This document shows, one piece after another, positions 1 to 8,238 of a stretch of DNA of 64,000 nt (position 1 is the first letter of the stretch; the number at the start of each line of letters is the position of its first letter). The notes beneath the pieces are model-generated. The model made no database searches. It was not told the DNA's origin and saw only the letters and a program-made list of their open reading frames with translations. This DNA comes from CAVPTL01 sp963708725. GTDB taxonomy: Bacteria; Actinomycetota; Thermoleophilia; Gaiellales; JAICJC01. The DNA lies in NCBI GenBank assembly GCA_963708725.1, contig CAVPTL010000008.1, positions 310,001-374,000 on the forward strand, in the 5' to 3' direction. Both the position numbers and the translations under genes were made by a program.

Positions 1-314
1 TGGTGAAGCTGGGCTGCAAGGGCCCGGTTGTGAAATGCAACGTGCCGGTCCGCGGCTGGGTCAACGGTATCGGCGGCTGTCCCAACGTCGGCGGCATCTG
101 CATGGCATGCACGATGCCCGGATTCCCCGACAGGTTCATGCCGTTCATGGACGAGGACACGTGGGGCAAGGCCGCATCGACTTTCCAATCGGTGGCCTAC
201 GGACCGATGGTGCGCTACTTCCGTAAGCGCAACATCGCCACCAAGTACGACAAGGAACCCGATTGGAGACGGCGCGGCAAGACGCTCACGACCGGGTACC
301 AAAAGCGCTGGTAA
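1..314 (+). CDS. hhyS: [NiFe]-hydrogenase small subunit, group 1h, C-terminal part (5' end outside window)
   Basis: The reading frame is open from the window edge, so only the last ~104 residues are seen. It has the Cys/Gly-rich end typical of hydrogenase small subunits (GCKGP, GGCPNVGGIC, ACTMPGFPD), which holds ligands of the medial and distal FeS clusters that carry electrons from the NiFe site. The FPDRFMPFMDE stretch matches the high-affinity, oxygen-tolerant group 1h/5 enzymes of actinobacteria that scavenge atmospheric H2. The large subunit starts 56 bases downstream in the same operon. The clade assignment is from family knowledge and neighbours. Confidence 0.93.
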   Translation, partial: VKLGCKGPVVKCNVPVRGWVNGIGGCPNVGGICMACTMPGFPDRFMPFMDEDTWGKAASTFQSVAYGPMVRYFRKRNIATKYDKEPDWRRRGKTLTTGYQKRW

Positions 315-370
315 CCGACCCCACATCGAACATCATGCGGCCCGCACGGGCCGAGTAAGGAGATGGACAG

Positions 371-2149
371 ATGGCGACAGTGCAGACGCCAGGTGACCAG
401 AAGGTCATGGTCAAGGAGATGTCGTGGGATCCCATCACACGCATCGTCGGGAGTCTCGGGATTCACACCGAGATCGACTTCTCAAACCAGTCGGTGTTGA
501 AGTGTTACAGCACCTCGATGATCTTCCGCGGGTTCGACATCTTCATGAAAGGCATCGATCCCCGCGACGCCCACTTCATCACCAGCCGCATCTGCGGCAT
601 CTGTGGGGACAATCACGCCACCTGTTCGTGCCTGAACCAGAACATGGCCTACGGGGTAAAGCCACCCCCGCTCGGCGACCTCGCGTTCAACCTGGCCGAA
701 TCCGCCGACTACATCTTCGACCACGCGATCTTCAACGACTGCATGGCCAACGTCGACTTCTGCGAACAGATGGTCAAGGAGACAAATCCGTCGCTGCTGG
801 CGACCGCGGAGAAGACATCGGCGCCCGGCAAAGATATCCATGGATACAACACGATCGCCGACATCATGCGCGCGCTGAATCCGTTCACGGGCGAGTTTTA
901 CCTCGAGACGCTGCACGTCGCTCGCTACACACGTGAGATGTACTGCCTGTTCGGTGGCCGGCATACCCATCCGTCGACGATCATGCCCGGCGGTTGCACC
1001 GCCGACATAACACACCAGACGTGTACCGACTATTACGTGCGATTGATGCGGTACTTCGACTACGTCAAGCGCAGCGTGCCGATGCACGACGACCTGTACG
1101 ACTTCTTCCTTCAGGAGTTGCCCGGATACGACATGGTCGGCTTCCGCGAGACCAATCTCGTGAACTGGGGGTCGTTCGACGACCCGGACTACGTCGACTA
1201 CGACTATCGCAATATGACCGAGTGGGGACGCAAGCGCTACATCACTCCGGGAGTGGCGATCAACGGCGAGCTGATCTCGACCGACCTGGTCGAGATCAAC
1301 CTGATGATCCGGATCCTTCTGGGGTCGTCGTACTTCGACTCGTGGGAAAACGAGCCGACCTTCGTCGATCGCGACCCGCTTGGCAACCCGGTCGACAAGA
1401 ACCATCCGTGGAACAAGGTGACGCTGCCCAAGCCGCAGAAGCGCGACTTCACCGAGAAGTACACCTGGGTCGTCTCGCCGCGGATCTACGACAAGCGCAC
1501 CGATACACATGTCTGTTGTGACACGGGCGGCGGGCCGTTCGCCCGCCAGTGGTGCACCGCCAAGGCTGGGCTGGTCGACTTCGGCTACGTCAAGGCCACG
1601 GGCCATTCGCTGCAGATGGTGTTGCCGCGCTCGCCCAACATGCCCGAGATGGAGCTCGAATGGCATGTTCCCGACAAGTCCAATGCCATAGAACGCGACC
1701 GCGCCCGCACCTACCACCAGGCCTACGCGGCTCTGGTTGCGCTGCACAACCTGGAGCGGGCACTGGTCGAGGTCAGAGCCGGGCGCACCAAGAGCTGGAA
1801 CAACTTCAAGGTTCCCGACACCGCCGTGAGCTGTGGCTTTCACGAGGCCGCCCGCGGAGTGCTGTCGCATCACATGGTGATCCAGGACGGCAAGATCGCG
1901 AACTACCAGCCCTATCCACCCACCCCGTGGAATGCGAGCCCGCGAGACGTGTATGGCACTCCCGGCCCCTACGAAGACGCGGTGCAGAACACACCGATAT
2001 TCGAGGAGAACGGCCCGGAGAACTTCAAGGGCATCGACATCATGCGGGCCGTGCGATCGTTCGACCCGTGCCTGCCGTGTGGCGTGCACATGTACACCGG
2101 TGGCGGCAAGGTGCGCAAGGTGGTTCATACCCCGACGGCGATGGCATAG
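371..2149 (+). CDS. hhyL: [NiFe]-hydrogenase large subunit, group 1h
   Basis: This 592-residue protein is the catalytic subunit that oxidises H2 at the NiFe(CN)2CO centre. The N-terminal ligand motif RICGICGDNH (C75, C78) and the C-terminal motif DPCLPCGVH (C567, C570, H573) supply the four metal-binding cysteines. About 19 residues follow H573, a tail that the maturation protease encoded at 5486 could remove. The ATG at 371 has an AAGGAG ribosome site about eight bases upstream. It lies between the small subunit and the NifU/Rieske-like gene in one operon. The expected role is uptake of trace H2 feeding the respiratory chain during starvation. Confidence 0.96.
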   Translation: MATVQTPGDQKVMVKEMSWDPITRIVGSLGIHTEIDFSNQSVLKCYSTSMIFRGFDIFMKGIDPRDAHFITSRICGICGDNHATCSCLNQNMAYGVKPPPLGDLAFNLAESADYIFDHAIFNDCMANVDFCEQMVKETNPSLLATAEKTSAPGKDIHGYNTIADIMRALNPFTGEFYLETLHVARYTREMYCLFGGRHTHPSTIMPGGCTADITHQTCTDYYVRLMRYFDYVKRSVPMHDDLYDFFLQELPGYDMVGFRETNLVNWGSFDDPDYVDYDYRNMTEWGRKRYITPGVAINGELISTDLVEINLMIRILLGSSYFDSWENEPTFVDRDPLGNPVDKNHPWNKVTLPKPQKRDFTEKYTWVVSPRIYDKRTDTHVCCDTGGGPFARQWCTAKAGLVDFGYVKATGHSLQMVLPRSPNMPEMELEWHVPDKSNAIERDRARTYHQAYAALVALHNLERALVEVRAGRTKSWNNFKVPDTAVSCGFHEAARGVLSHHMVIQDGKIANYQPYPPTPWNASPRDVYGTPGPYEDAVQNTPIFEENGPENFKGIDIMRAVRSFDPCLPCGVHMYTGGGKVRKVVHTPTAMA

Positions 2150-2154
2150 CCGAC

Positions 2155-3015
2155 ATGGCAGTCACCGTTGCCGCCGAGGGGCCCGAAGCGCTGGTCGAGC
2201 GGGTTCAGGATCTCCAGGCGCGCCTGGACGCGTCGACAGATCTCGCAACCCGCCGAGTGGCCGAGGAGCTCGTGTCCGCGATCGTCCAGATGTACGGGGG
2301 CGGGCTGGAGCGAATTGTCGAGTCGCTGGTCACGGCGGGCGAGGAGGGTCGCCGGTTGGCCACGGCGCTCGGGGACGACGAGCTGGTCGCGATGCTGCTC
2401 TTCATCCACGACCTGCATCCGGTGCCGCTCGAGGTGCGGGTCCAGCAGGCCCTCGAGCAGGTACGTCCCTACATGGAATCCCACGGCGGCAACGTTGAGC
2501 TGCTATCACTCGAGGCTGGCGTCGCGCGGTTGCGACTCGAGGGCAGCTGCTCGGATTGCTCGGCATCGGCGGTGACCCTCGAGCTCGCGATCAAGCAGGC
2601 TCTCGAGCAGGCGGCGCCGGATCTTGACGGACTCGATGTCGAGGGTGTCGCCCCCGAGCCGGTGCCGGGCCTGGGTGATCAGCCCGACGCTGCGGTGGTG
2701 GCGCCATCGTGGGTCGACGTCGATCGGCTCGACCTGCTCGCCGACGGCAAGCTGGTCGCGGCCGAGGTCGCCGGTTCCGAACTGGTGGTGGCCAACGTCG
2801 GCGGCACCCTGCTTGCCTATCGTGACGTGTGTGCCGACTGCGGCGGGGCGCTGCACGGCGGCGAGCTGGTTGATGGAGCACTTCGGTGCCCGCACTGCGA
2901 CCGTGTGTATTTCCTTCCCCGCGCCGGACGGTCGATGGACGCCGAACGGCTGCAGCTCGACCCGGTGCCGTTGCTGCGTGACCAGGACGGGGTGAGGGTG
3001 GCGGTCGCGACATGA
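2155..3015 (+). CDS. NifU C-terminal domain / Rieske-like fusion, hydrogenase electron-transfer candidate
   Basis: This 286-residue protein starts at an ATG five bases after hhyL. A helical N-terminus (1-90) precedes a NifU C-terminal-type domain (about 93-160) with the CxxC pair C132/C135. A Rieske-fold-like domain follows (about 187-286). Where a Rieske protein has CxH...CxxH, this one has C226/C229 and C245/C248, so two histidine ligands are replaced and the site is Cys4. That would suit rubredoxin-like iron or zinc rather than a Rieske cluster, which is inference. Comparable NifU/Rieske-like proteins accompany actinobacterial group 1h hydrogenases and are proposed to pass electrons to the respiratory chain. 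Confidence 0.82.
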   Translation: MAVTVAAEGPEALVERVQDLQARLDASTDLATRRVAEELVSAIVQMYGGGLERIVESLVTAGEEGRRLATALGDDELVAMLLFIHDLHPVPLEVRVQQALEQVRPYMESHGGNVELLSLEAGVARLRLEGSCSDCSASAVTLELAIKQALEQAAPDLDGLDVEGVAPEPVPGLGDQPDAAVVAPSWVDVDRLDLLADGKLVAAEVAGSELVVANVGGTLLAYRDVCADCGGALHGGELVDGALRCPHCDRVYFLPRAGRSMDAERLQLDPVPLLRDQDGVRVAVAT

Positions 3016-3680
3016 GCGAGAACGGCGGTGGCCGCCGGATGGTGGCCGAAGCGGTGGTGGCGCGACGGCGGGCGCTGGTCGTCTCGGGTTTACGCGGTCT
3101 TGCCCGGCCCGAACCCGCGGAGGCGGCGGCGGACGTCGAGCACTGCGACGCTTGCGGAACCACCATTCCGGCGGACCATCGCCACCTCCTTCAGCTGGTG
3201 GAACGGCGGATCGAATGTGTGTGCGAGAGTTGCTGGGCGCGGCGCTCGGGCGACGCCGAATACCGCCCCACCGGCAGTCGCACCATGTGGCTGCCCGAGA
3301 TCAACATGCCCGATGACGTGTGGGCGAGCTTCCAGATCCCGATCGGGCTCGCCTTTTTCATGGATTCGACGACCGCCGGGTGTGTCGTGGCGCTTTACCC
3401 GAGCCCTGGTGGCGCGACCGAGAGTGAGCTGCACTTCGCCTCGTGGAACGGTCTGGTGCAACTCAACCCGGTGCTGGAGGATCTCGAACGCGACATCGAG
3501 GGCCTGATTGTCAACCGCCTGGCCGACCCTCCGCAGTACGTGATCGCCCCTATTGACCACTGCTACGCGCTGACCGGCACGATCAAGGCGAACTGGGAGG
3601 GACTGTCCGGCGGGTCGCGAGTGCACGAGGCGGTGACGGCGTTCTTCGCCGACCTCGAGTCCCGGGCGGTGCCTGCATGA
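3012..3680 (+). CDS. Hydrogenase-operon protein of unknown function (DUF5947-like)
   Basis: This 222-residue soluble protein starts at an ATG that overlaps the previous stop (ATGA). Two cysteine pairs, C45/C48 and C71/C74, in a short N-terminal module look like a zinc ribbon or a metal-delivery site. The remaining ~140 residues are an alpha/beta domain with no catalytic motif I recognise. I recall the family as DUF5947, which co-occurs with group 1h hydrogenases, but cannot verify the number here. Its tight position after the electron-transfer gene suggests a role in assembly or stability of this hydrogenase rather than in general maturation. Confidence 0.78.
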   Translation: MSENGGGRRMVAEAVVARRRALVVSGLRGLARPEPAEAAADVEHCDACGTTIPADHRHLLQLVERRIECVCESCWARRSGDAEYRPTGSRTMWLPEINMPDDVWASFQIPIGLAFFMDSTTAGCVVALYPSPGGATESELHFASWNGLVQLNPVLEDLERDIEGLIVNRLADPPQYVIAPIDHCYALTGTIKANWEGLSGGSRVHEAVTAFFADLESRAVPA

Positions 3681-4351
3681 GCACCCACCCGGCCGCGGTT
3701 GAGCCCGAGATCGCTCCCGAGCCCGAGTTCGAGGTGATCGGGGCGAGGTCGGTCAAGTACGCGGCGGCGCCGACGTTGATGTTCGACCTGCAGGTGGCCG
3801 AGCCCAGCGGGAGGCCGGTGTACATGATCGCGCTCACGATCCAGGTCATGCTGGAGCCGGCGCGGCGGACATATGACGACGCCACCCGCGAGCGGCTGGC
3901 CGGGCTCTTCGGTCCGCCCGAACGGTGGTCGGTGACCACGCGTAGCCTCGTGTGGGCCCAGCTCGATGTGATCGTGCCGGCGTTTGTCGGATCGACAACG
4001 GTCGCGGTGCCGATCGGGTGTAACTTCGATCTCGAAGTCGCCGCCGCCAAGTACCTCCATGCCCTGCCCGACGGCTATGCACCCCTGGCGATGCACTTCA
4101 ACGGCCTCGTCTATTACCCCAACGACGCCGGCGGTCTGCAGATGACCATGATCCCCTGGGCACGCTCGGAGGAATTCCGGATGCCGGTGTCGGTCTGGTC
4201 CGAGACGATCGAGCATTACTTCCCCAATACCGGCTGGGTTGGCCTGCGCACCGAGACGCTGACCGCCCTCGAGCGCTTGCGGGTTGACGGCGGCGACGCG
4301 ACCTTCGACGCGACCATCCGGAAGCTGCTCGCGGGGCGTAGCGGTGCCTGA
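3677..4351 (+). CDS. Hydrogenase-operon protein of unknown function (DUF6084-like)
   Basis: This 224-residue protein again begins with an ATGA overlap. No signal peptide, membrane segment or cysteine motif is seen. The sequence is rich in beta-strand patterns and contains conserved-looking aromatic stretches (FGPPERW, HFNGLVYYPND). I recall similar proteins as DUF6084, restricted to actinobacterial group 1h hydrogenase loci, but the family number is from memory. With its two neighbours it forms a block of operon-specific accessory proteins. A structural or chaperone role is inference from context only. Confidence 0.75.
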   Translation: MSTHPAAVEPEIAPEPEFEVIGARSVKYAAAPTLMFDLQVAEPSGRPVYMIALTIQVMLEPARRTYDDATRERLAGLFGPPERWSVTTRSLVWAQLDVIVPAFVGSTTVAVPIGCNFDLEVAAAKYLHALPDGYAPLAMHFNGLVYYPNDAGGLQMTMIPWARSEEFRMPVSVWSETIEHYFPNTGWVGLRTETLTALERLRVDGGDATFDATIRKLLAGRSGA

Positions 4352-5489
4352 GCATCTCGCTGAGCTGGTCGACTCGCTCCTGTTCGAGGGCTATGCGCTC
4401 TACCCGTACACACCGACCGCCACCAAGAACGCGACCCCCACGCCCTTCGGGATTGCGTACCCGCCGGTGTACGCCGCGACGCTGGCGAGCACCTTCGACC
4501 ACCTCGAGTTGCGCTGCGTGGTCGCGGCACCGGCAGACGCCGAACTGGCAGCCGAGGTTCGCTTCCTGGCGCCTACGGGTATCGGTCACGGAGCCACCGC
4601 GAGGACGCTCGAGCTACCGCGCGCCACCATCACCGACGTCGCGCACGACCCGCTCGACGCGGAATTCACCGTCAGCGGCGAGGGCGGGGATGCCTTGAGC
4701 GTCGGCCTGCAGCTGGCTGCCGAGCCACTTGCCGACGGTGAGTTCGAGATCGCGTTTCGGGTCGAGAATCGCACCGGCTGCCCCCACGGACTGGACCGGG
4801 CTGCCGCGCTGGCGTCGTCATTGCTGTCGACTCATCCGTTGCTTCGTCTCAACGCCGGTCGGGTGATCTCCCCACTCGAGCGCCCATGCGGGAGCGTCAA
4901 CACCTTCCCGGTGCTCGCGGCCGACGACGACTCCGCGGTGCTGGGCGCCGCGATCGTGCTCCCCGACCACCCCCAGATCGCACCCGAGAGCCGAGGCGGG
5001 CTGTTCGACTCGACCGAGATCGAGGAGGCGTTGCTGCTGCACGTTCAGGCGCTTTCGGACGGCGAGCGGGCAGAGATCGAGCGAGCCGACCCGGCTGTCG
5101 CCGAGATGGTCGCACATGCCGCCGCCGCCACGCCGCGGGAGATCACCGCGCTCCACGGCCGGGTCACGCTCCGCGACCGGGTCAGCGACACCCCTCCCGA
5201 GCCGCCGCCGGGACTCGTCGACCCCAGCGCGGGCCAGGACGAGGCCGATGTCGACGGCGTCACGTTCCGGCGCGGTGCCCACGTGCGGATCCGGCCCGCC
5301 CCCGACGCCGACCTGCACGCACGCATGCTCGACGGGCGCAGCGCCACGATCGAACGGATCTTCGTCGATTACGACGGCAAGACGCACCTTGGCGTCACCG
5401 TCGACGACGACCCCGGCCAGGAGCTGATGCGCGAGACCAATCGGCTGCTGTTCTTCTTCGCACCCGAAGTGGAGGTGATCGAATCATGA
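4344..5489 (+). CDS. Hydrogenase-operon protein of unknown function
   Basis: The GTG at 4344 overlaps the previous stop by eight bases and is preferred over an upstream in-frame start inside the previous gene. The product has 381 residues. It opens with EHLAELVDSLLFEGYALYPYTPTATKNATP, a pattern I associate with actinobacterial group 1h hydrogenase loci. The last ~100 residues form a separate basic/acidic region with repeated Asp-Gly turns. No cofactor motif is visible. It is the third operon-specific protein of unknown function before the maturation genes, probably needed for this hydrogenase type. Confidence 0.75.
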   Translation: MPEHLAELVDSLLFEGYALYPYTPTATKNATPTPFGIAYPPVYAATLASTFDHLELRCVVAAPADAELAAEVRFLAPTGIGHGATARTLELPRATITDVAHDPLDAEFTVSGEGGDALSVGLQLAAEPLADGEFEIAFRVENRTGCPHGLDRAAALASSLLSTHPLLRLNAGRVISPLERPCGSVNTFPVLAADDDSAVLGAAIVLPDHPQIAPESRGGLFDSTEIEEALLLHVQALSDGERAEIERADPAVAEMVAHAAAATPREITALHGRVTLRDRVSDTPPEPPPGLVDPSAGQDEADVDGVTFRRGAHVRIRPAPDADLHARMLDGRSATIERIFVDYDGKTHLGVTVDDDPGQELMRETNRLLFFFAPEVEVIES

Positions 5490-6010
5490 GCCCCGAGCGC
5501 GAGCCTCTGATCCTCGTGGCCGGAGTCGGGAACGCGTGGTTGCGCGACGATGGGTTCGGCGGCGCCACCGCCCGCCGCCTCCAGGAACGCGAAATGCCAC
5601 CCGGCGTCGCGGTGATGGACGTGGGAACCGGCGGCCTCGATCTCGCCTACGAGGTCATGCGTGGATACGACGCACTGGTGATCCTCGACGTCAGCCGCCA
5701 GGGTGGAGAGCCGGGCACGCTGTATGTGATGGAGCCCGACGAGGAGTCGATCACCGCGGGCATCGAGGACGGCCAGACGATCAATCCCCACGGGATGGAT
5801 CCCCAGACGGTGCTTCGCTTCGTCAAGTCGATCGGGGCATGGCCGGGGCGGGTGGTAGTGGTGGCGTGTGAGCCGGCCGACGTCGAGGATCTGGGGTTCG
5901 GTCTCTCGCCCCAGGTACAGGATGCGGTCGAGCGGGCCGTCGACCTCGTGGCGGATACCGTGGCCGAGCTGCGGGCCGAGGCGTTGGCGAAGGCGGCGCC
6001 GAGTGCATGA
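5486..6010 (+). CDS. Hydrogenase maturation protease (HyaD/HoxM family)
   Basis: This 174-residue endopeptidase begins with an ATGA overlap. The family signature GVGNAWLRDDGFGG lies at residues 13-26, with the nickel-sensing acidic residue at D21/D22. The DVGTGGLDL and VILDVS strands follow. The family removes the C-terminal tail of the large subunit after nickel insertion; hhyL in the same operon keeps such a tail. It overlaps the hypA start by eight bases, so cleavage and nickel-insertion genes are translationally linked. Confidence 0.93.
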   Translation: MSPEREPLILVAGVGNAWLRDDGFGGATARRLQEREMPPGVAVMDVGTGGLDLAYEVMRGYDALVILDVSRQGGEPGTLYVMEPDEESITAGIEDGQTINPHGMDPQTVLRFVKSIGAWPGRVVVVACEPADVEDLGFGLSPQVQDAVERAVDLVADTVAELRAEALAKAAPSA

Positions 6011-6362
6011 GCTGTCGCTGAGCGGCGCGATCGTTAACACGGTCGTGAAGCACGCCGACGGACGGCAGGTGACGGTCGTCAACCTGCGGGTCGGGCGGCT
6101 CCGCCAGGTCGTGCCGCCGACGCTCGAGTTCTACTTCGAGTTTGTCGCCCGCGGCACGGTCTGCGAGGGCGCCCGGCTGGAGCAAGAGGTGATCGACGCA
6201 CGCCTACGGTGCAACGCCTGTGAGCGCGAGTGGGCGATCGAGATTCCGGCGTTTCGGTGCCCCACCTGTGGAGGCAGCGACGTCGGCGTGGCACAGGGAA
6301 ACGAGTTCGAAGTTGAATCGATCGAGGTCGAGGAGGCCGCCGCATGCATCGCACAAAGGTGA
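6003..6362 (+). CDS. hypA: Hydrogenase nickel incorporation protein HypA
   Basis: This 119-residue nickel metallochaperone uses GTG at 6003, which gives the invariant (M)HELSL start whose His2 and Glu3 help bind nickel. Zinc-site cysteines are C70/C73 and C86/C89. The start lies inside the protease gene and the end overlaps hypB by 19 bases. HypA hands Ni2+ to the hydrogenase large subunit together with HypB. It may also serve the urease encoded 22 kb away, which has no visible accessory genes; that link is speculation. Confidence 0.95.
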   Translation: MHELSLSGAIVNTVVKHADGRQVTVVNLRVGRLRQVVPPTLEFYFEFVARGTVCEGARLEQEVIDARLRCNACEREWAIEIPAFRCPTCGGSDVGVAQGNEFEVESIEVEEAAACIAQR

Positions 6363-7024
6363 ACGTCGTCGAGGAGGCACTGGACGCCAACAATACGATC
6401 GCCCGGGCCAACCGGGCGGACTTCGATCGCGCCGGCATCACGGTTATCAACTTCATGAGCGCGCCGGGGGCGGGCAAGACCACGCTACTCGAGGGGGTCG
6501 TGTCGAGTCTCCCAGGTGTGCGGGTAGGTGTGCTCGAGGGCGACGTCCAGGGGTCGATGGACGCCGACAGGCTCGCGAGCCTGCACGTGCCGGTAACCCA
6601 GCTCAACACTGACCCGGGCTTTGGCGGAGAGTGCCACCTGGACGCCAACATGGTGCGCTCGGCGCTGCCCGCGCTGCCCCTCGATTCGATCGACCTGCTC
6701 GTGATCGAAAACGTGGGGAACCTGGTGTGCCCCGCCGAGTTCCGGGTTGGCGAGGACATACGAGTGATGGTCTCCTCGGTGACCGAGGGCGAGGACAAGC
6801 CGCTCAAGTATCCGCTCATGTTTCGCACCTGTGACCTGGTAATCGTGAACAAGGTGGATCTGCTTCCGCACCTCGACTACGACCTCGACCGGTTCCTGTA
6901 CAACCTCGATGCGGTGCATCCCGACGTCGAGCGGATGCTCGTTAGCGCCCGCACCGGCGAGGGCATGGAGGCGTGGCGTGAATGGCTGGTGCACGCCGCA
7001 GCGCGGGAGGGGGCGCTTGCGTGA
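6344..7024 (+). CDS. hypB: Hydrogenase nickel incorporation GTPase HypB
   Basis: This 226-residue GTPase carries the P-loop SAPGAGKTT at 39-47 and the NKVD guanine-specificity motif. The metal-binding cysteine/histidine set of the G domain is present as C96-H97 and C128 (GECHLDA, NLVCPAEF). It lacks the His-rich N-terminal nickel store seen in some HypB proteins, so it probably only transfers nickel. It works with HypA in Ni insertion. The ATG at 6344 is inside hypA, and the stop overlaps the next GTG. Confidence 0.96.
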   Translation: MHRTKVNVVEEALDANNTIARANRADFDRAGITVINFMSAPGAGKTTLLEGVVSSLPGVRVGVLEGDVQGSMDADRLASLHVPVTQLNTDPGFGGECHLDANMVRSALPALPLDSIDLLVIENVGNLVCPAEFRVGEDIRVMVSSVTEGEDKPLKYPLMFRTCDLVIVNKVDLLPHLDYDLDRFLYNLDAVHPDVERMLVSARTGEGMEAWREWLVHAAAREGALA

Positions 7025-8238
7025 GGACGCTCGTGCAGGGCGATGCTCTGGCGCGAGTCGATGAGCTGCTCGCCATCCGCAGCGAGGCCAACCGGCGGTT
7101 CTTCGCAGACGAGGCGGAGCGGCTCGCGCGGCTGTGTCACCTGACCGCCGAACGGTTCGCCCGAGGCGGCCGGCTGATCGCGTTTGGCCACTCACCGTCG
7201 GCCCGCTCGGACGCGCGGCACGTCGCGGTCGAGTTCGTCCACCCGGTGATCGTCGGCAAGCGCGCGTTGCCGGCGATCGGTTTGGCGGGGGAGGGCGGCG
7301 AGCTTGCCCACCAGGTCGATCTGATCGCCCGTCCGGACGACATCGCGATTGCGTTTGGTGTCGACGAGCGCGACGGCGAAGCGATGCGGGCGCTGTCGGT
7401 GGCCCGGGGGCGCGGATGCTTGACGATCGCGTTCTCTCCCGCGGGCGCGGCGTGGGAGTTCATCCCCCCCAACCCCGATCCCGCGGTACGCCAGGAGCTG
7501 GTGGAAACGCTCTACCACGTGGTGTGGGAGCTGGTGCACGTGTTCTTCGACCACCGTGGACTCCTGACCGGCCGCGACGCCCGCCCGGTTCACGACGCCG
7601 GTGCGTCGAGCTTCCTGTATCCGTTTCTCGACGAGCGTGAACACGAGCTGGAACCCGTGATCGACGACGTCCGCCGATCGATCCTCATGAAGGCCGACGA
7701 GATCGAGGCGCTGCGAATCCAGACCTTGACCGAGAACCGCGAGACGCTGGTGGCAGCGGCGACCACACTGCAGGCAAGCTTCGAGGCCGGTGGAAAGCTG
7801 CTCGCATTCGGCAACGGCGGGTCCGCCACCGACGCCATGGACGTGACCGCTGATTTCCGCGCGCCGGGAGTGGTCGGAAGCGGATTCCCCGCCATCGACC
7901 TGACCGAGGATGCCGCGATTCTTACAGCGATCGCGAACGACATCGGCCCCGACGCGATGTTCTCGCGACAGGTGATCGCCTACGGTTTAGCGGGCGACCC
8001 CCTGATTGCGATCTCGACCTCGGGCAACTCGCGCAACGTGATCGAGGCCCTCGCCGAGGGCCGCCGTCGCGGCCTGGTGACGATTGCCCTCGTGGGATAC
8101 GACGGTGGTCAGGTTGCCTCCGACGGGCTGGCCGACCACGTCGTGGTCACGAGATCCGAGCATATTCCGCGCATCCAGGAGGCGCAGGCGAGCGCCTACC
8201 ACGTGCTTCGTGATCTGGTCGAGCCGAGTCCGGCATGA
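7021..8238 (+). CDS. Tandem SIS-domain protein (GmhA-like duplication) in hydrogenase operon
   Basis: This 405-residue protein uses GTG at 7021, overlapping the hypB stop (GTGA). It holds two SIS sugar-isomerase folds. The first (about 20-200) has GHSPSARSDA where a phosphate-binding loop is expected. The second (about 215-400) is closer to GmhA phosphoheptose isomerases, with GNGGSATDAM near 263-272 and STSGNSRNVIEAL later. The first copy looks diverged and may be regulatory. SIS proteins bind phosphosugars, so the position between hypB and hypF is unexpected. I cannot assign a substrate; similar genes occur in other group 1h loci. Confidence 0.85.
   Translation: MRTLVQGDALARVDELLAIRSEANRRFFADEAERLARLCHLTAERFARGGRLIAFGHSPSARSDARHVAVEFVHPVIVGKRALPAIGLAGEGGELAHQVDLIARPDDIAIAFGVDERDGEAMRALSVARGRGCLTIAFSPAGAAWEFIPPNPDPAVRQELVETLYHVVWELVHVFFDHRGLLTGRDARPVHDAGASSFLYPFLDEREHELEPVIDDVRRSILMKADEIEALRIQTLTENRETLVAAATTLQASFEAGGKLLAFGNGGSATDAMDVTADFRAPGVVGSGFPAIDLTEDAAILTAIANDIGPDAMFSRQVIAYGLAGDPLIAISTSGNSRNVIEALAEGRRRGLVTIALVGYDGGQVASDGLADHVVVTRSEHIPRIQEAQASAYHVLRDLVEPSPA

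Noticed and set aside
482..2128. A 548-residue open frame on the minus strand opposite the hydrogenase large subunit
   Set aside because: It is a GC-rich antisense shadow; the plus-strand frame carries all hydrogenase motifs.
1549..2154. An upstream extension of the NifU/Rieske-like gene into hhyL
   Set aside because: The extension is a shadow of hhyL; ATG 2155 lies right after the hhyL stop and begins a sensible protein.
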